Part shown: piece by piece, positions 40,502 to 49,263 of the stretch
Layout of the letters: each line of letters starts with the position of its first letter
Numbering within the stretch: position 1 is the first letter of the stretch
Source: an uncultured Sphaerochaeta sp.
Lineage (GTDB): Bacteria; Spirochaetota; Spirochaetia; Sphaerochaetales; Sphaerochaetaceae
NCBI RefSeq assembly: GCF_963666015.1
Contig: NZ_OY762555.1
Coordinates: 992,001 to 1,056,000 of the forward strand
Direction of reading: 5' to 3'
Length of the DNA: 64,000 nucleotides
Program-made: the position numbers and the translations under genes
The notes under the pieces: generated by a model
The model's input: the letters and a program-made list of their open reading frames with translations, nothing else
The model's database searches: none
Told to the model about the DNA's origin: nothing

Positions 40502-41572
40502 TCAGAAGGCTTCCTTGATGATTCCCCCGGCGAGGATTCTCTCCCCATCATAGAGAACCAGTGATTGTCCAACAGTCGCAGCCTTTACAGAGTCCGAGAA
40601 CACAGCAGTAATGGTACCATCATCATTCATATGGGCTCTCGCTTCAGTTGGATACCCGGTGGAGCGGATCTTTGCCTGCACCTCCACTTCTCCCTCCAAG
40701 GATGGCTTGCTGCTCCACACAACGTCATCAGCTGTTACGGTACTTTGCAGCGTCTCCTCTACATAGCCGACCACCACTTCATTGGTCTGTGCGTCAAGCT
40801 GCAATACATAGAGTGGTCGTTCAGCCGCTATACCTAAGCCTTTTCTCTGTCCAATGGTGTAGTGCCAGATTCCGTCATGGGTTCCAAGAACCTTTCCATT
40901 CTGGGTAACAATATTTCCTCGCTTGTTCTCCACTTCCAGAAGATCGGTATAATCCCCATCATAGAAATCCTGACTTTCTTCTTGGTAGACTTTATGGAAG
41001 CCTTGTGCTACATCAATTGCTCGAGCTTCTTCCTTGGTCATGGAACCGAGGGGAAACAGCGTTACAGCGAGTTGAGCCTGGCTAAGGCGATAGAGGAAGT
41101 AAGACTGGTCTTTCTTTAGATCGACGGCCCTGGTTATCGCATAGCGACCGTTTTCCTCGGTAATACGGGCATAGTGCCCGGTGGCAAACTTGTCAAAGAC
41201 AAGTCCGCTTTCCCTGGCATAATCAACCATGGCTCCGAACTTGATCTTGGCATTACACCATACACAGGGGTTCGGTGTACGCCCATCCATGTATTCGTCC
41301 TTGAAGTTTGCAAGCACGACTTCCTCAAATTGATCACTCAACTCAAGCACATGATGCTCTATACCTATCTTCTCACAGATTCGCTTGATCGCCTTGATAT
41401 CTTCGCTCTTGTCGGGAGCGAAACAACTGGTTGAACCGAGAGGACGAGCCAAATGGGCACGTTTGTTCCAGATGGTCATAGTGACCCCTGTAACCTCATG
41501 TCCCTGCTGCTTTAGCAGATATGCTGCAACGGAAGAATCTATTCCTCCACTCATTCCTACCAGTACCTTCAT
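40502..41572 (-). CDS. mnmA: tRNA-specific 2-thiouridylase, variant active site
   Basis: 356 residues. PP-loop ATPase motif GMSGGIDSSVAAYLL at the N-terminus, TGHYARI near 128, YTIGQRKGLGI near 240, so the family is certain. MnmA puts sulfur on C2 of U34 in Glu/Gln/Lys tRNAs. The first cysteine site is NPCVWCNAKIKFG (a CxxC, where E. coli has DxxC), and the second catalytic cysteine, in the usual SQDxC block, is missing: this protein reads EESQDFYDGDY. A sulfur transfer route different from E. coli, perhaps via an iron-sulfur cluster or an external donor, is inferred. GGAGGGACG precedes ATG 41572. It lies downstream of two tRNA-Asp genes. Confidence 0.93.
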   Translation of the reverse strand: MKVLVGMSGGIDSSVAAYLLKQQGHEVTGVTMTIWNKRAHLARPLGSTSCFAPDKSEDIKAIKRICEKIGIEHHVLELSDQFEEVVLANFKDEYMDGRTPNPCVWCNAKIKFGAMVDYARESGLVFDKFATGHYARITEENGRYAITRAVDLKKDQSYFLYRLSQAQLAVTLFPLGSMTKEEARAIDVAQGFHKVYQEESQDFYDGDYTDLLEVENKRGNIVTQNGKVLGTHDGIWHYTIGQRKGLGIAAERPLYVLQLDAQTNEVVVGYVEETLQSTVTADDVVWSSKPSLEGEVEVQAKIRSTGYPTEARAHMNDDGTITAVFSDSVKAATVGQSLVLYDGERILAGGIIKEAF

Positions 41573-41610
41573 CGTCCCTCCGAAAATTAATTGAACCATA
41601 TAATACAACG

Positions 41611-41637
41611 AAACCGCCCTGGAATCCAAGGCGGTTT
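41611..41637 (-). terminator. Terminator after tRNA-Asp copy 1
   Basis: AAACCGCC/GGCGGTTT stem with a 11-nt loop, followed on the minus strand by CGTTGTATTAT. It separates the tRNA from mnmA. Confidence 0.65.
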
Positions 41638-41644
41638 CTTCAAG

Positions 41645-41718
41645 CGAGAGTGACGGGACTCGAACCCGCGATCTACGGCGTGACAGGCCGTCGCGATAAC
41701 CAGCTTCGCTACACCCTC
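41645..41718 (-). tRNA. tRNA-Asp (GTC), copy 1
   Basis: Full cloverleaf on the minus strand: acceptor GAGGGTG/CACTCTC with discriminator G, anticodon stem ACGGC/GCCGT around loop CTGTCAC (GTC), T-loop TTCGAGT. CCA not encoded. Identical to copy 2. Confidence 0.95.
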
Positions 41719-41827
41719 ATAGCAAGAGTGAAACTACACTATCCCTGTATTTTTGTCAACATAGCTAAAAAAGTTTTTTCCATTTTTCGCTAAAATCTTC
41801 AAGAATTGTATAGTCCTCTCCTGAAGC

Positions 41828-41869
41828 AAAAAAGAATCCCTTGCTCATCTAGTGATGGACAAAGGATTC
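41828..41869 (-). terminator. Terminator after tRNA-Asp copy 2
   Basis: GAATCCTTTG/CAAGGGATTC stem (one G-U pair) followed by TTTTTT on the minus strand. Confidence 0.8.
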
Positions 41870-41876
41870 TCGGTAA

Positions 41877-41950
41877 CGAGAGTGACGGGACTCGAACCCG
41901 CGATCTACGGCGTGACAGGCCGTCGCGATAACCAGCTTCGCTACACCCTC
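41877..41950 (-). tRNA. tRNA-Asp (GTC), copy 2
   Basis: All 74 bases are identical to copy 1, 232 bp away. The flanks differ, and each copy has its own terminator. Confidence 0.95.
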
Positions 41951-42056
41951 AAAAAGCACTCTTGGAAACTACACGATAGAAAGGCTTTTGTCAACATGCT
42001 ACGCTGTTGCCAATGAAGAAACCCTTGCGTATACTTCCCGAAAGGAGAAGATACCC

Positions 42057-42956
42057 ATGCAAGAATCCATCATGCTGTTCTTTCTGAATATTGAGAACCC
42101 CGTTCTCGACTTCCTGGGCAACCTTGCCTCACTGTTGGGTGAGCAGACCTTCGTCATTGCCGTTATCCTCTACATCTTCTGGAATCATGACAAGAAGAAG
42201 GGTTTCGGTCTCTACTCATCAGTTCTGCTCTCGGTACTTGCGATGGGTATATTGAAAGCCACAGTCAAGGCTCCACGCCCGTTCCAGGTATTGGAATCGA
42301 TCCAAGGGAAACGACTGGAGACCGCAACCGGATACTCTTTCCCCAGCGGACATACGACAACCGGGGCGGCTTTCTATACAGCCATGGCGCTCACTTTCCA
42401 TAAGCGAAAACTCAGTATTTTCTGTGCAATTATGATGACCCTTGTAGGGTTAAGCAGGCTCTACCTTGGTGTTCACTGGCCGATTGACGTGTTTGCCGGT
42501 CTTCTACTCGGTGTTTCCATCAGCTTTGCATTCTACCACTATCTGGACTATCTCTATGATGATGAGAAACGACGACTGAGATATCTGGTAATACTGGGGA
42601 CCATCTTTGCTATCAGTGGAGCTGTTATCAGTATCCTGCTCAATTTCTTTTCCGCTGATGAGACGGCTTTCAATGACCTGATGAAGATTCTCGCTCTCGG
42701 TGGTGGAGGCTATCTTGGATTCGCCCTCGAGAACAAGAAGGTTCAATTCTTGACCGAAGGAACACTTGCAAAGAAGATTGGCCGCTATCTTATCGGCTTG
42801 GTTGTTGTGCTTCTGATCATGGGATCCAAGGTAATCATCCCAGAGTCACTGTATGCAATTGGAGGATTTGTGCGATACAGCCTCGTCGGACTCTGGGCAA
42901 CCGGCCTTTATCCACTTATAGGAAAAAATCTGCGTCTTTTCTCTGGTGCTCAATAA
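42057..42956 (+). CDS. PAP2-family membrane phosphatase
   Basis: 299 residues with the three PAP2 motifs in order: KATVKAPRP near 74 (the KxxxxxxRP site), PSGH near 107, and SRLYLGVHWPIDV near 150-162. About seven to eight membrane helices. Such enzymes dephosphorylate undecaprenyl pyrophosphate, phosphatidate or PGP at the outer face of the inner membrane. The C-terminal helices (residues 200-299) make it longer than minimal PAP2 proteins. AAAGGAG lies nine bases before ATG 42057. The 3' end overlaps the convergent exonuclease by 41 bp. Confidence 0.88.
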   Translation: MQESIMLFFLNIENPVLDFLGNLASLLGEQTFVIAVILYIFWNHDKKKGFGLYSSVLLSVLAMGILKATVKAPRPFQVLESIQGKRLETATGYSFPSGHTTTGAAFYTAMALTFHKRKLSIFCAIMMTLVGLSRLYLGVHWPIDVFAGLLLGVSISFAFYHYLDYLYDDEKRRLRYLVILGTIFAISGAVISILLNFFSADETAFNDLMKILALGGGGYLGFALENKKVQFLTEGTLAKKIGRYLIGLVVVLLIMGSKVIIPESLYAIGGFVRYSLVGLWATGLYPLIGKNLRLFSGAQ

Positions 42957-43509
42957 CCTTCGGCTCAATACCCTTGGTGATCAAAAACCGGCGAAGATCG
43001 AGCAGGTCATTCAAATGACCCTGGCAGAGCCGATACATGATCTTTCCACACATGATTGCATCATCAAGGGCATAGTGAGCCTGATACTCCATCTCTAGGT
43101 AATCGACAAGGTATGAGAGTTTATAGCTGTGCATCTTGGGCCAGAGCTTTCGAGCAATGGTCAGGGTGCATAGGTAGCTCATCTCCCGTGCCTCAAGGTC
43201 ATATGCTTCAAATGCAGCTTTCATTACTCCCATGTCAAAGACCGCATTGTGAGCAACAAGGATATCACGACCGATGAATGAACGCATCTGTTCCCAGATC
43301 TTGTCGAATGCAGGGGCAGCAAGACACTCATCACTGGAGAGTTTATGCACTGCTGTCATCCCTGGGTCAAAATACGGATGCTTGGGTCGGATCAATGTAT
43401 AATACGTCTCAAGCAGGGTGCCTTCTTCATCGAACCGGGCAAGGGCTACTGAACAAGCACCACCGGGGTAGCTGTTCGCCGTCTCGAAATCTAATGCTAC
43501 ATAGTTCAC
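42916..43509 (-). CDS. DnaQ-like 3'-5' exonuclease
   Basis: 197 residues of the DEDDh fold: ALDFETAN near 5-12 (Asp, Glu), VAHNAVFDMGVM near 85-96 (Asp), and HYALDDAIMCGKI near 142-154 (His, Asp). It resembles stand-alone DNA polymerase III epsilon-like exonucleases. It begins with GTG at 43509, overlapping the cyuA stop by 4 bp, with AGGA in the cyuA end. The role (repair or RNA processing) is not determined. Confidence 0.88.
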   Translation of the reverse strand: MNYVALDFETANSYPGGACSVALARFDEEGTLLETYYTLIRPKHPYFDPGMTAVHKLSSDECLAAPAFDKIWEQMRSFIGRDILVAHNAVFDMGVMKAAFEAYDLEAREMSYLCTLTIARKLWPKMHSYKLSYLVDYLEMEYQAHYALDDAIMCGKIMYRLCQGHLNDLLDLRRFLITKGIEPKVIEHQRKDADFFL

Positions 43510-44780
43510 GATTGTTTTCCTAACATGATGGAGAGAATCGTCTTATCTGTTTCTTCCATCCCTTCATGACTGATCCTGGAGAGAAAATCCATACTCTCCA
43601 TACTCGACTTTCCAACGATTCCGCTCTCACTTCCTGGGGAAAGACCGCGGAATGCAAGTTTGCAGGCAAGGTTTGCCGCTTCCACACAACTGTAGATTTT
43701 CAAGGCACAGGTGGACTTGGCACCATCACAAATAATCCCAGTAAGATTACCGACCATGGTGTTGAAAGCACGGTCCATCTCTTCTAGAGTTCCTCCCAGC
43801 AGATACACCAATCCACAAGCCGTCCCAATGGAGGCTGTGAAGGCACCACAGAGAGCACTTAGCCGGTCTTTTCTGGCAGTCAGTCCCAATCCTATCAGCT
43901 GACTAAGCAATAAGGCTCTTCCAAGCTGTTCATCATCTTTCTTCAGATATGCTGCAACTACCGCTATGGGTACGGTCAAGGTGATTCCCTGATTCCCACT
44001 GCCACTATTAATAATTACCGGTAGCGGACATCCAGCCATTCTTGCGTCACTGGCAGCTGCAGCCATAGCTGAGCCCAAGCTGAATGCTTCTGATAGACTA
44101 CTTGGTTCTTTCCCTATCGGCTCAGCGGCAATCCTCCCTACCGAAAGTCCATAGGAGTGCTCGAGCGCATGTCGTGCAATAGCAAGGTTTGTTTCCTTTG
44201 CATCCAGAACCAGATCGATTGCCTCCTTTGATGCCTGTTCCACCCACGTAAGCATATCAGCAAGACTCGCAGAATCAAGGAATTGCTCATCCTCCACTTC
44301 CAGTTCTGTACCACAGGCATCCACTGCCAGTTCACGTAAAACCGTAGTATTATGCTGTAGATAACTGAAACGGTCATGCTCTCCGCTGATAGTGGCAATG
44401 GCAAAATCATCTCCCGCTTTTGCAGTAACCTTGATATACAATGAGGGGACACCACTCTCAATAACAAGAGAGACGGGAATTGCTGAAGCCTTCTCTATCT
44501 GTTCTTCACTAAGACTGCTGAGAATGCTTAACCCCTTCTCACTGTCTCCCCCGCTTGCTCCAAGGGCAACTGCTGCCTGGATACCCTTTAAGGAGCAATT
44601 TGGAATGCCGACACCCATAGCATTCTTGACCATGTCCCTACTGGTACAGATTTCCAAAGAGGTGGGTACCATTCCTAATAATTCCGCAGCCTTGGCACCA
44701 GACAAAGCTGAGGCTGCGGGTTCAGTGCATCCCATTGCGGGGCGCAACTCTTTTTGCAATATTTTGAGGTATTTATCCAT
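43506..44780 (-). CDS. cyuA: L-cysteine desulfidase/serine dehydratase-like protein (CyuA, UPF0597)
   Basis: 424 residues, typical for UPF0597. The first cysteine of the iron-sulfur site lies in RPAMGCTEPAASA near 18; the others lie in GIICDGAKSTCALKIYSC near 343-360. Glycine-rich NSGSGNQGITLTVPI near 240 is also diagnostic. Such [4Fe-4S] enzymes split L-cysteine to pyruvate, ammonia and sulfide, and resemble iron-sulfur serine dehydratases. ATG 44780 has no ribosome site; a -10 (TATAGT) is six bases upstream. The exonuclease follows with a 4-bp overlap. Confidence 0.9.
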   Translation of the reverse strand: MDKYLKILQKELRPAMGCTEPAASALSGAKAAELLGMVPTSLEICTSRDMVKNAMGVGIPNCSLKGIQAAVALGASGGDSEKGLSILSSLSEEQIEKASAIPVSLVIESGVPSLYIKVTAKAGDDFAIATISGEHDRFSYLQHNTTVLRELAVDACGTELEVEDEQFLDSASLADMLTWVEQASKEAIDLVLDAKETNLAIARHALEHSYGLSVGRIAAEPIGKEPSSLSEAFSLGSAMAAAASDARMAGCPLPVIINSGSGNQGITLTVPIAVVAAYLKKDDEQLGRALLLSQLIGLGLTARKDRLSALCGAFTASIGTACGLVYLLGGTLEEMDRAFNTMVGNLTGIICDGAKSTCALKIYSCVEAANLACKLAFRGLSPGSESGIVGKSSMESMDFLSRISHEGMEETDKTILSIMLGKQS

Positions 44781-44816
44781 ATATGTACTATATCACTGCT
44801 CAGATACTCATTCCAA
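44781..44816 (-). promoter_or_regulatory. Predicted leaderless promoter of cyuA
   Basis: On the minus strand: TTGGAA (44816-44811), 18-bp spacer, TATAGT (44792-44787), six bases, ATG at 44780. Confidence 0.6.
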
Positions 44817-44840
44817 CCCAAACAAGCCAAAATACCCCCG

Positions 44841-46052
44841 TCATCTGGGAACATCAGCAATAAACAGCATTCCCTCCACTTGCAGGGTATAAGAACCAAG
44901 AGAGGCTGCTACCACATGACAACTACCTTTCTGCAGCGTTCGCTTCTCCTTTTCAGAGATAAACTGGGAACTTCCCTCACCAACAAAGAGCAACTCGATA
45001 CTCCTACGGTCAGTAATCTCATAGGTTCCGCTGGTAAGGACCATAAGATGGAACTCCTCGGTAGGGGTGAGAAGATGCATTCGCCCTGAGGTACCACGCA
45101 ACATCTGTACCTTCTCCACCTCTTTTCCCTTGATCTCTGTGACCTTCATCAACTCTCTGACATCTACCTTCTTGTTGGTAAGTCCTCCGCGAAGCACATT
45201 GTCCGATGCACTCATGAGCTCTATGCCATTGCCCATAACATAGGCATGCAAGGTTCCTGGCATAAGATAGAGAGCTTCTCCCTTTTCAAGGTGTTTAACG
45301 TTCAGCAAGAATGGGCAGAACAATCCTGGGTCATGGGGGTAGGAAACATAGCTGGCAAGAACAATCCCCTTGCTCTCAAGGAAACGGCCATCAGCGGTAC
45401 AGGTGGGCAACTCTTCATGTTCTTTCAAGGAGGCAATATATTCATCGATCAGCGAAGACAATATTTCCTTATCCATGGTGTACAGTTGCTTGAACAACCG
45501 CGCAAGTTTCTCATCATCCTCAACCCCTGGTTCATCAAGATAAGAGAAATGTTTCACATATCCCTCAGGAAGCAGGAGCTTCAATACAGGAACAATCTGA
45601 TCAATGGGACGAAATCCACACATTGCCGTAATAGGGGTTAGCGCATAGATGACTTCAGCCTTACGATTGGGGTCTTTGTAGTTCCAGAGTTCCTGGGGAA
45701 GATGTTTACGGATAATCTCTTCCCAGTCCCATCCTGCCTTTGCCTGTAGCTTATCAGGGTGGACCTGAATGGAGAGGGGTTTCTCAATTGCCAGAACCTT
45801 GAACAGAAGTGGCAACTCATCCCCAAAGGATTCCAGGTGGTCCTCGCCGAACCAGTGCTCACTATCTCCTTTCAGGAAGGATGAAAGATTTTGGTTGGTC
45901 TCCATAACGATTGCATCCCCTGATGGATGGGTACCTAACCAAAGTTCAGCCTTGGACTTTCCATCTTCCGGAACACCCAACAACGCAGGAATGAATGAGG
46001 TATTTCCCCACTCGTACTCCTTGATATGTCCTTTAATCTGTACAATGTCCAT
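44841..46052 (-). CDS. manA: Mannose-6-phosphate isomerase, class I
   Basis: 403 residues, full length for the class I (cupin, zinc) enzyme. N-terminal YEWGNTSFIPALLG, zinc ligands in PLSIQVHPDK near 93-102, a further ligand in YLMPGTLHAYVMGNGIE in parts near 265-280, and SDNVLRGGLTNKKVD near 287. It interconverts mannose 6-phosphate and fructose 6-phosphate. The start ATG 46052 has GGAGG seven bases upstream, ruling out the TTG at 46064. It may feed GDP-mannose synthesis for surface glycans or mannose catabolism. Confidence 0.95.
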   Translation of the reverse strand: MDIVQIKGHIKEYEWGNTSFIPALLGVPEDGKSKAELWLGTHPSGDAIVMETNQNLSSFLKGDSEHWFGEDHLESFGDELPLLFKVLAIEKPLSIQVHPDKLQAKAGWDWEEIIRKHLPQELWNYKDPNRKAEVIYALTPITAMCGFRPIDQIVPVLKLLLPEGYVKHFSYLDEPGVEDDEKLARLFKQLYTMDKEILSSLIDEYIASLKEHEELPTCTADGRFLESKGIVLASYVSYPHDPGLFCPFLLNVKHLEKGEALYLMPGTLHAYVMGNGIELMSASDNVLRGGLTNKKVDVRELMKVTEIKGKEVEKVQMLRGTSGRMHLLTPTEEFHLMVLTSGTYEITDRRSIELLFVGEGSSQFISEKEKRTLQKGSCHVVAASLGSYTLQVEGMLFIADVPR

Positions 46053-46096
46053 ATCAGCCTCCAAGACAAAGTATAGTTCGCTTGGCCCCAGAGAGC

Positions 46097-46128
46097 AAGT
46101 AAGCCCACCTTGCTAGGTGGGCCTACTT
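46097..46128 (-). terminator. Hairpin after nhaC
   Basis: AAGTA and GCCCACCT pair with AGGTGGGC and TACTT around a 4-nt loop, with one mismatch. No strong U-tract. Confidence 0.6.
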
Positions 46129-46144
46129 GGTAGTGAATTGTAGA

Positions 46145-47764
46145 TTACTTGTTCAGGATCTTGGGAAGGAAGATCATGGCTGCTGCAAAGACAGCCAAGG
46201 TAACAATCCAAGCTGCCAGAACGTTCAAGAAGATTCCCCCTACGACAAAACCAACCAAGGCACAAGCTGCAGAGGTCACAGCATAGGGCATCTGGGTTGC
46301 AACGTGCTCAAGGTGTGGGCACCCGGCTCCAGTGGAACTCAGGATGGTTGTATCACTGATCGGGGAAGCATGGTCACCAAAGACCGAACCACCAAGTACA
46401 GCACTCACGCTGATCATAGCTGCATTGAGCAAACCTGCGTCTGCAAGGCCCTTTGCCTGGGCAAGACCGACAGCGATCGGCATAACGATCGGAATCATGA
46501 TAGCAAAGGTTCCCCAGCTCGTACCGGTTGAGAACGAGATCAGAGCGGAGAGTGCAAAGGCAATAACAGGAACCAAGGCAATCGGGAATCCACCACCGAC
46601 CACAACATCACTGAGGTAGGCAGCCAATCCAAGGCCACCATCTTCAGGACTGCTCTTGATAACCGTACCAATGGTCCAAGCCATGGTAAGGATGATAAGG
46701 GCGGGAACCATACTCTTGATACCGTCGGTAATTGCTTCACTTGCTCCCTTGATCGTAAAAAGCTTACGAGCAGTGTAGTAGATGTAGGTGATCACCAACG
46801 TGAAGATTACTGCATAGAACAGTGCCATTGAGGCATCGGTATTGTTGAAGGCATCACCGAGAGACATGGATGCTGCAGCAGCACCGACGCTGGTAATGGT
46901 CTCTCCATCTATGGATGAGAGGTAGGTAGTAACAGGGAACAGGATAACTGCTGAAACTATGAGAACGATAATCGGGAAAAGCATGTCCAGAGGCTTTGCC
47001 TTTGCTGCATTCACATCCCCATCGATGTCAATTTCACCCGGTGCTGGTCCATATGTCTCGTTGTACAGGTTACCGGTTTCCTTTGCATAGGCAATGCTTT
47101 TTGCCATGGGACCGAAATTACGTCCGCTCAGAATGATGACAACTACCATGATGATGGTAAGCAGAGCATACAGGTTATAGGGTACTGACCGGATAAAGAA
47201 AGAGAATTCACTGACACCCAAGGCATCAAATCCTTCAGATCCTTTTACGATGGACATGACGGTGATAACCCAGCTGGAGATGGGAACAAGGATACATACC
47301 GGGGCTGCGGTGGAGTCCAGGATATATGCGAGCTGTGCGCGGGAAACCTTGTTCTTGTCAGTAATAGGACGCATAACGGTTCCTACTGCAAGGCTGTTGA
47401 AGTAGTCATCGATAAAGATCAACAGACCACAGAACCAAGTCATCATGAGGCTGGTCTTCTCGGTGTGCAGCTTGTCTGCTGCCCAGCGACCAAACGCATG
47501 TGCTGAACCAGTCTTGCTGAGCATACCAACCAATCCGCCGAGCAATGCACAGAAAAGGAAGATTCGAATGTTCCATCCATCATTGAGGGAACCGGCGATC
47601 ATGTCGGTAAGATTGATGATTGCTACCAGAGGATTTCCCCCTGCCACGATCAACGCACCAGAAAAGATCCCAAGAAACAGGGAAACCATTACATCCTTGG
47701 TAATAAAAGCAAGGGTAATGGTAAGAACGGGAGGAATAAGCCCCCAAATTCCAAAACTCATCAT
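46145..47764 (-). CDS. Na+/H+ antiporter, NhaC family
   Basis: 539 residues with about twelve membrane helices. Family marks: FIDDYFNSLAVGTVMRPITD near 118-137 and, near 450, VSAVLGGSVFGDHASPISD in parts. It exchanges Na+ (sometimes with organic substrates such as malate/lactate in MleN-like members) for protons. GAGAGGT lies before the double ATG at 47764. It is monocistronic, separated from manA by a hairpin. Confidence 0.9.
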   Translation of the reverse strand: MMSFGIWGLIPPVLTITLAFITKDVMVSLFLGIFSGALIVAGGNPLVAIINLTDMIAGSLNDGWNIRIFLFCALLGGLVGMLSKTGSAHAFGRWAADKLHTEKTSLMMTWFCGLLIFIDDYFNSLAVGTVMRPITDKNKVSRAQLAYILDSTAAPVCILVPISSWVITVMSIVKGSEGFDALGVSEFSFFIRSVPYNLYALLTIIMVVVIILSGRNFGPMAKSIAYAKETGNLYNETYGPAPGEIDIDGDVNAAKAKPLDMLFPIIVLIVSAVILFPVTTYLSSIDGETITSVGAAAASMSLGDAFNNTDASMALFYAVIFTLVITYIYYTARKLFTIKGASEAITDGIKSMVPALIILTMAWTIGTVIKSSPEDGGLGLAAYLSDVVVGGGFPIALVPVIAFALSALISFSTGTSWGTFAIMIPIVMPIAVGLAQAKGLADAGLLNAAMISVSAVLGGSVFGDHASPISDTTILSSTGAGCPHLEHVATQMPYAVTSAACALVGFVVGGIFLNVLAAWIVTLAVFAAAMIFLPKILNK

Positions 47765-47927
47765 AAGTGACCTCTCATACGGGTGAATACCCTGAAGTGT
47801 GATTATAGGGAGACTATATCATGAGTTTTGTAACAAAGAAAAGGTTAAAAAGAGCTTTTTTGTAAATTTTCTTACAGTTTGTTATTAAAATAACATAATC
47901 TACAATAGAGAAGATGCTTAGACACGC

Positions 47928-47956
47928 GAATGCCCTCCTTTCCAGGGAGGGCATTC
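47928..47956 (-). terminator. Hairpin after the barrel gene
   Basis: Perfect 11-bp stem GAATGCCCTCC/GGAGGGCATTC with a 7-nt loop, 21 bp after the stop of the outer-membrane gene. Confidence 0.7.
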
Positions 47957-47976
47957 CGTGAGTAAGAAGCACGACA

Positions 47977-49248
47977 CTAGCGAGAGAAGAGTGAGAATCT
48001 CAGTGAAAGTGCATCGATTGGCTTATCACCGATACTCGCTCCATATTCCTGTACAGAGTAGGCAGCATCAATGTGGAAGATCAGAAGATCGAATCCAGCA
48101 CCGATGGACTTGTAGCCCTGGCTGATACCACCACGCACATCAAGAATGCTCAACAGTCTGACCGATGCTCCAAGGCGGGTCTGTTCATAGAATGCCCGCT
48201 TCAAGTCATCACCCTGCAAACCACTCATGGACATGACATCGACAACATCGACTGCAAGAACAGGTCTGATCAGGGAGCCGATGTTCGGTGCCCAGGTAAG
48301 TCCTGCGTCCAGTCTCCAATCGGACTCGATAGTCCACTCATCTTCTATGGTATTGGTGGCGCCTGAATCATCAGCATCATCAGTGATTCTGTCCCCAAGA
48401 ACCTCTTCAGCCCAGTCATTGACTGAATAGTACGTGTTCATGGTGTAGTTACCATTGAAGTTTTTTGCAGCTGCAGACAATCTCAAACCAGCTGGAAGAT
48501 TTACGTTCACACCAGCAGAGATGGGGAGGGCATACCCTGCAACAATCGGAGTCTCATTGATAAACTTGACTGCTGGATCTGCATCATCATCCGCCATCAT
48601 ATCAGTAATGGACGATGCGCTCTGTGCTTTATAGTATGCCTTATAGACTGCCTGGGCTGTTACACCAAGGTCAATGCTGATCTTGTCAGGTACAATGCCA
48701 ATCCTAAATCCAAGGCCAGCGGTGGCAGCTGTAGTCACCTGAGCGATCAAGTTGGTACTCAGCATATCAGCACCGGTCTTGTAGGACATAAGGCGTTCCT
48801 GAGCCTGCAAGGATAATCCAAAGCTTCCAATCGTCAAGGTGGTGGAAACATCCGTAGTCAGCACATCTCCATATCCTTTCTTGATGGTTGCCAAGAACTT
48901 CTGGGCACCACTAACCATTGACTCATCAGTTCCCTCCTCAAATTCCTCAATCGCCCCACTCTCCAAGATTGCCTTGGGACTATAAGCGGTAACGGTTACC
49001 GAGGGGAGAGAGAACTTAAATCCACTCTTGGTCAGGTTTGCCGGGTTGATGAGGAAGCTATCGTGATAGCCTTTCACACCCAGTCCTGCACCACCCATGC
49101 CCAATACCCGTACACTGGTTCCCACAAAGGGTTCCGCTACCTGGGCATAGACAACATTCGAATCAGGATCGTATGCACTCACTGCAAGCAGAGGAGCCGC
49201 AATCATGAACAATGCAATCATTGTAATTATCGTTATTTTTGTTTTCAT
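47977..49248 (-). CDS. FadL/TraF-like outer-membrane barrel protein
   Basis: 423 residues. Signal peptide at 1-25 (TIITMIALFMIAAPLLAVSA). The mature N-terminus has a glycine-rich block (VRVLGMGGAGLGVKG near 48-62) followed by FLINPANL, the pattern seen in FadL/PorV-like and TraF-domain barrels, including the Treponema UPF0164 group. The rest alternates in strand-like fashion and ends SLRFSLFSR. In spirochaetes such proteins are thought to import hydrophobic molecules across the outer membrane; that is family knowledge, not shown here. It follows the lipoprotein gene by 15 bp, so the two are probably partners. Confidence 0.75.
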   Translation of the reverse strand: MKTKITIITMIALFMIAAPLLAVSAYDPDSNVVYAQVAEPFVGTSVRVLGMGGAGLGVKGYHDSFLINPANLTKSGFKFSLPSVTVTAYSPKAILESGAIEEFEEGTDESMVSGAQKFLATIKKGYGDVLTTDVSTTLTIGSFGLSLQAQERLMSYKTGADMLSTNLIAQVTTAATAGLGFRIGIVPDKISIDLGVTAQAVYKAYYKAQSASSITDMMADDDADPAVKFINETPIVAGYALPISAGVNVNLPAGLRLSAAAKNFNGNYTMNTYYSVNDWAEEVLGDRITDDADDSGATNTIEDEWTIESDWRLDAGLTWAPNIGSLIRPVLAVDVVDVMSMSGLQGDDLKRAFYEQTRLGASVRLLSILDVRGGISQGYKSIGAGFDLLIFHIDAAYSVQEYGASIGDKPIDALSLRFSLFSR

Positions 49249-49263
49249 GGTACCTCTCCTCCC

